64,000 nucleotides of DNA from Terriglobia bacterium (GTDB lineage Bacteria; Acidobacteriota; Terriglobia; Acidiferrales; UBA7541). Each line of letters starts with the position of its first letter. Position 1 is the stretch's first letter. The DNA lies in contig JAIQEW010000008.1 in the NCBI GenBank assembly GCA_020073605.1, positions 1 through 64,000 on the forward strand, in the 5' to 3' direction. Of the stretch, positions 60,317 through 64,000 are shown piece after piece. The translations under genes were made by a program, and so were the position numbers. The notes beneath the pieces were generated by a model. The model did no database searches. It was not told where the DNA came from and worked only from the letters and a program-made list of their open reading frames with translations.

Positions 60317-63241
60317 ATGATGCATAAACGGGGGCTTTCAACGCTGCCGCTCGTCCTTCCCGTCCTATTCTCGCTCATGACACCTCCCGCCCGCGCACAA
60401 AAAAGCCCCAGCAGGAAGCAGCCGCCGGCATCGCAGTCAGCCTGGGTCGACCAGGCGCTCCGGAAGATGACCCTGCGCGAGAAGCTCGGCCAAATGTTGA
60501 TGGTTTCCTGTTTCGGCGTCTACAGCTCGGCCGAGAGTCCCGAATACAAAGAGCTGCTCCGCGAAGTCGAGGAAAATCACGTCGGAGGCCTGATCATCGT
60601 CACCGATCGCGGCCCGCTCGGCATCCTGCGCAGCCAGGTGTATCCGACCGCCGTCCTTACAAACGACCTGCAACGCCGCGCCAAGATTCCGCTGCTCGTC
60701 GGCGCGGACTTCGAATCCGGCACGGGGATGCGGCTGGACGAAGGCACGTCGTTTCCCTCCGCGATGGCCATCGGCGCGACGGGCGATCCGAAACTCGCTT
60801 ACACCGCCGGCAAGTACACGGCGCTCGAAGCGCGCGCCGCCGGGGTCCACTGGATTTTCGCGCCCGACGCGGACGTCAACAACAATCCCGATAACCCGAT
60901 CATCAATGTCCGGTCGTTTGGCGAGGATCCGCAGAGCGTGGCGGCGTACGTGAAGGAATTCGTGCGCGGCGTGCAAGAAAACGGTGCGCTCGCCACCGCA
61001 AAGCATTTCCCGGGTCACGGCGATGTGAGCGTGGATTCGCACCTTGCGCTCGCCGTGGTCTCAGGAGATCGCAAGGAGCTCGAAGGCAACGAACTCGTGC
61101 CCTTCCGCGCCGCGATTGCTGCGGGCGCGGGGTCCATCATGCCCGGGCATCTCGCGGTGCCAGCGCTGGACCCGGATCCGAATGTTCCCGCGACGCTTTC
61201 CCAAAGGATTCTGACCGGCCTGCTGCGTGATCAAATGAAGTTTCGCGGCCTGATCGTCACCGACGCTCTCGACATGGCCGGGGTCACGTCCTTGTATCCA
61301 CCGGGCGAGGTCGCCGTGCGTGCGGTCGAGGCTGGCGCGGACGTCCTACTGATGCCTCCTGTCCCCGATGCGGCCATGGCGGGATTGGAAGACGCTGTGC
61401 GCTCCGGACGCATCCCCGAGAAGCGAATCGACGCGTCGGTGCGCCGGATTCTGGCGGCCAAGGCGCAGCTCGGACTCAACCGGAGCCGCTTTGTCGATGT
61501 AGACCGCTTGAACCGCAGCTTTGCTCTGCCGGAATACGAAGCGCAGGCGCAGAAGATCGCCGACCGGGGCGTCACGCTGCTGCGCGATGTGCCGCATCTG
61601 TTGCCGCTCGATGCGACCCGCCCTCTGCGCGTCCTGCTCGTGGCGCTTTCCGCCGATCCCGATCCGTATCCGGGGGAAACGATCGAACCCGAGATTCGCC
61701 CGCGCGTCGATTCGATCACGGTTCTCCGCGCCGACACGCAGTATTCGACCGTCAGCGCGCTGAAGCTCCCTTCGCCCGACACCTACGACATCGCAATCGC
61801 CGCGCTCTTCGTGCGCGTCGCGGACCGCAAAGGCAACGTCGGTTTTCCGGACGATCAGCGCGCATTCGTGAATCAGCTCCTCGCAGCGGGAAAGCCGGCC
61901 GTGGTTGTTTCGTTCGGGAGCCCTTATCTCATCGAGAGATTCCCGAACGCGAAGACGTGGCTTGCGGAGTTTTCCACGAACGACGTTTCACAGCGCGCCG
62001 CAACTCGCGCTTTATTCGGCCAGGTCGCCATTGGGGGAAGAATTCCGGTTACCGTTCCGGGAACCGTGCAGCGCGGCGACGGTCTGAGTGTGGCCGCCAA
62101 TCCGATGATTCTTCAGCCGGCGCCCACAGCGATCGTCAATCGACTCAAGCCCGCATACACACTGCTCGACCGTGCTGTAACCGACGGAGCTTTTCCGGGC
62201 GGAGTCCTGGCGGTCGGCTGGAACGGCCAGCTTACCGTGCATCCGTTTGGCCAGCTCGAGCAGGAAGGCGAGGCCTATGACGCCGACAAAGATTCGATGT
62301 ACGACGTCGCATCGCTGACGAAGCCGATCGTCACGACCACTGCTGCGATGTTGCTCGTGCAGCAAGGGCGCCTCGACTTGAACCGTTCGGTGGAAAGCTA
62401 TCTCCCGGATTTTGCGCCGGCCGCGAAGACAGATCCGAACCCCGCCTGGCGCGCGCGAATCACGATCCGCATGCTGCTGCTCCACGATGCGGGTTTTCCC
62501 GCCCATCGCGACTTTTACAAGGAAGCAAAAGGCCGCGATGCGATTCTCGCGCGCGTGCTCGCGGAGCCGCTGGTCCATGAGCCGGGCGCGCAAGTGGAAT
62601 ATTCGGACATCGGATTCATCTTGCTCGGCGAGATCATCGAGCGGCTCACCGGCGAGTCACTCGACGTATTGGCGAAACGGGAGATCTTCAAGCCTCTCGG
62701 TATGGACCGGTCGATGTTCAATCCGCCCCGCAAGCTTCGCGAAGATATCGCCCCCACGGAACTGGACTCGGACTACCGGAAGCGGCTGGTGTGGGGCGAG
62801 GTCCACGATGAAAATGCGTGGGCGATGGGCGGAATCGCCGGGCACGCCGGTCTATTTTCCACGGCGGAAGACATCGCCGCGTTCGCACAGATGATTCTCA
62901 ACGGCGGCATCTACGGCCACGAACGCCTGCTCGCCCGCTCGACGATACAGCTTTTCACCGCCCGCCAGACGATCGGCGATTCGGCCCACGCGCTCGGCTG
63001 GGACGTTCCAGTCGAACCCTCCTCGTCGGGCCGCTACTTCTCGGCAAAAAGCTTCGGCCATACGGGCTTCACCGGCACATCGCTCTGGATTGACCCCGAG
63101 CGAAAGCTGTTCGTCGTCCTGCTCACGAATCGCGTGCATCCCACGCGGGCCAACGAGAAGATCCGCCAGGTACGCCCGGCGCTCCATGACGCGATTATCG
63201 AAAGCCTGGGGCTCGCACCCGGCCAGGCTGCCGCCCGATAA
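60317..63241 (+). CDS. GH3 beta-N-acetylhexosaminidase (NagZ-like) fused to class C beta-lactamase-like domain
   Basis: 974 residues from the ATG at 60317 (a second ATG follows at once). A signal peptide (LSTLPLVLPVLFSLMTPPARA) precedes a GH3 catalytic domain with the NagZ His/Asp loop KHFPGHGDVSVDSH at about 229-242 and the nucleophile Asp316 in VTDALDM. Past a GH3 C-terminal sandwich, a serine-hydrolase domain (about 600-974) carries the SxxK motif SLTK (666-669), YSD near 762 and HTG in GHTGFTG. So glycoside cleavage and a beta-lactamase/DD-peptidase-like activity sit in one exported protein, suited to degrading muropeptides. Close homologues with this fusion occur in other phyla. Confidence 0.9.
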   Translation: MMHKRGLSTLPLVLPVLFSLMTPPARAQKSPSRKQPPASQSAWVDQALRKMTLREKLGQMLMVSCFGVYSSAESPEYKELLREVEENHVGGLIIVTDRGPLGILRSQVYPTAVLTNDLQRRAKIPLLVGADFESGTGMRLDEGTSFPSAMAIGATGDPKLAYTAGKYTALEARAAGVHWIFAPDADVNNNPDNPIINVRSFGEDPQSVAAYVKEFVRGVQENGALATAKHFPGHGDVSVDSHLALAVVSGDRKELEGNELVPFRAAIAAGAGSIMPGHLAVPALDPDPNVPATLSQRILTGLLRDQMKFRGLIVTDALDMAGVTSLYPPGEVAVRAVEAGADVLLMPPVPDAAMAGLEDAVRSGRIPEKRIDASVRRILAAKAQLGLNRSRFVDVDRLNRSFALPEYEAQAQKIADRGVTLLRDVPHLLPLDATRPLRVLLVALSADPDPYPGETIEPEIRPRVDSITVLRADTQYSTVSALKLPSPDTYDIAIAALFVRVADRKGNVGFPDDQRAFVNQLLAAGKPAVVVSFGSPYLIERFPNAKTWLAEFSTNDVSQRAATRALFGQVAIGGRIPVTVPGTVQRGDGLSVAANPMILQPAPTAIVNRLKPAYTLLDRAVTDGAFPGGVLAVGWNGQLTVHPFGQLEQEGEAYDADKDSMYDVASLTKPIVTTTAAMLLVQQGRLDLNRSVESYLPDFAPAAKTDPNPAWRARITIRMLLLHDAGFPAHRDFYKEAKGRDAILARVLAEPLVHEPGAQVEYSDIGFILLGEIIERLTGESLDVLAKREIFKPLGMDRSMFNPPRKLREDIAPTELDSDYRKRLVWGEVHDENAWAMGGIAGHAGLFSTAEDIAAFAQMILNGGIYGHERLLARSTIQLFTARQTIGDSAHALGWDVPVEPSSSGRYFSAKSFGHTGFTGTSLWIDPERKLFVVLLTNRVHPTRANEKIRQVRPALHDAIIESLGLAPGQAAAR

Positions 63242-63304
63242 CTTCCTCGGCACACTCCCAGCCGGAATCCGCCCACGGCGCGCTATCCTAAGCTCCCCTG
63301 CCGA

Positions 63305-63310
63305 TATAAT
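63305..63310 (+). promoter_or_regulatory. TATAAT -10-like box before murQ
   Basis: A perfect TATAAT lies 23 bases before the proposed murQ start. No good -35 hexamer is seen at 16-18 bases upstream, so it may be a weak or activator-dependent promoter. Confidence 0.4.
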
Positions 63311-63332
63311 TATCCTGGGTTTGAGGGGCTCC

Positions 63333-64000
63333 TTGAAAGCAGTCCGGACAGAGCAGCGAAATCCCCGCTCGCGCGGGCTCGATCGGCGGTCCACGCTCGA
63401 AATCCTGCGTGCACTGAATCGTGAGGATGCGCGCGTTGCGCTCGCCGTGCGGCGGGAACTACCGAAGATCGCGCGTGCAGTCGACGCGATCGCAAAGTCT
63501 TTGCGGCGCGGCGGAAGGCTCATCTACCTGGGTGCGGGGACGAGTGGAAGGCTCGCTGTTCTCGACGCGGCGGAATGCCCGCCGACCTTCGGAACGCCGC
63601 CCCGGATGATTCAGGCGATCATCGCGGGAGGCGAGCGAGCTCTGCGCCATGCGGTCGAAGGCGCGGAGGACTCCGTCACGAACGGCGCGCGCGACCTCAA
63701 GCGTGCGGCGGTGTCGCGGCGCGACGTAGTCGTGGGGATCTCGGCAAGCGGAACGACGCCCTATGTGCTCGGCGCGCTTCAATTCGCTAGAGGGCGAGGC
63801 GCAATCACGGTGGGAGTTACTTCGAATCCGCGTTCGCCGCTGGCACGGCAGGCGCGAATCGCGATCGCGCCGGATACGGGGCCCGAGGCAATTGCGGGCT
63901 CGACGCGGCTGAAGGCCGGGACGGCGCAGAAGCTGGTCCTGAATTTGCTCTCTACTGCCTCGATGGTGCGGCTCGGCAGGGTCTATGAGAATTGGATGGT
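63333..64000 (+). CDS. murQ: N-acetylmuramic acid 6-phosphate etherase MurQ, 3' end outside window
   Basis: 222 codons are visible before the window ends. The start is TTG at 63333 (GAGGGG four bases upstream); a TTG at 63321 is in the same frame. The SIS-domain etherase signatures are GGRLIYLGAGTSGRLAVLDAAECPPTF, VEGAEDSVTNG, VVVGISASGTTPYVLGAL and STRLKAGTAQKLVLNLLST. It converts MurNAc-6-phosphate to GlcNAc-6-phosphate and lactate. It follows the GH3/beta-lactamase fusion after 91 bases, supporting a MurNAc recycling function for the region. Confidence 0.93.
   Translation, partial: MKAVRTEQRNPRSRGLDRRSTLEILRALNREDARVALAVRRELPKIARAVDAIAKSLRRGGRLIYLGAGTSGRLAVLDAAECPPTFGTPPRMIQAIIAGGERALRHAVEGAEDSVTNGARDLKRAAVSRRDVVVGISASGTTPYVLGALQFARGRGAITVGVTSNPRSPLARQARIAIAPDTGPEAIAGSTRLKAGTAQKLVLNLLSTASMVRLGRVYENWM

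Noticed and set aside
1-64000. CRISPR array, insertion sequence, rRNA operon
   Set aside because: No regularly spaced repeats, transposase motifs with terminal repeats, or rRNA-like sequence were noticed on reading through the window.

Overview
The window is high-GC, densely coding chromosomal DNA from a Gram-negative, hopanoid-making bacterium. Lipid A genes (lpxD, an LpxL-like acyltransferase), an outer-membrane efflux channel, a full hopanoid set, a DUF1501/DUF1800 pair and a membrane pyrophosphatase together suggest Acidobacteriota. That assignment is inference from gene families, not a marker-gene result. No transposase, integrase, phage gene or CRISPR array is visible.

Layout: 1-3153 is a metal-type RND efflux pair (adaptor cut by the window edge, TolC-like channel) and a Cys-rich exported protein. 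3247-7760 holds an ABC-F ATPase, an unknown protein and a sulfite/nitrite reductase with an extra C-terminal domain. 8147-11583 is a glycosyltransferase fusion plus a GH130 phosphorylase. 11645-19061 is the most unusual part: six co-directional, mostly overlapping genes (split PEP-synthase-like kinase in two subunits, biotin carrier, biotin carboxylase, carboxyltransferase, HAD phosphatase) lying between tRNA-Lys and a 26-bp direct repeat of that tRNA's 3' end. 19267-21297 holds a ribosome hibernation factor, a DUF72 protein and a zinc-ribbon protein. 21411-31101 is a hopanoid cluster (hpnE, an hpnC-hpnD fusion, two zinc alcohol dehydrogenases, hpnG, hpnA, shc), followed by lpxD and the lpxL-like gene up to 33443.

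33507-38788 holds a GT39/ArnT-type glycosyltransferase, an alpha/beta-hydrolase-fold protein that seems to lack its catalytic residues, a GNAT protein, nrdR and a flippase-like membrane protein. 39029-42530 is an envelope-stress-type operon (ECF sigma factor, anti-sigma, B-box membrane protein, LiaF-like and DUF4097 proteins) with a probable self-recognised promoter. 42566-46642 has aroA and the pyrophosphatase hppA, the latter behind a leader that can fold into a four-way junction. 46724-55832 has DUF1501/DUF1800, PilZ, YihY, a class III aminotransferase, an RNase H-like nuclease and several small unknown proteins. 55822-64000 is a peptidoglycan (MurNAc) recycling neighbourhood: BadF-type sugar kinase, sodium:solute symporter, NamZ-type DUF1343 exo-muramidase, a GH3 (NagZ-like)/beta-lactamase fusion and MurQ (cut by the window edge), with a Dph6-like PP-loop ATPase in between.

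Main hypothesis for a new system: the 11721-18811 cassette couples ATP-dependent phosphorylation of an unknown acceptor by a phenylphosphate-synthase-like kinase to biotin-dependent carboxylation by a carboxyltransferase with an altered acceptor site. It appears to have been acquired as a unit at tRNA-Lys.
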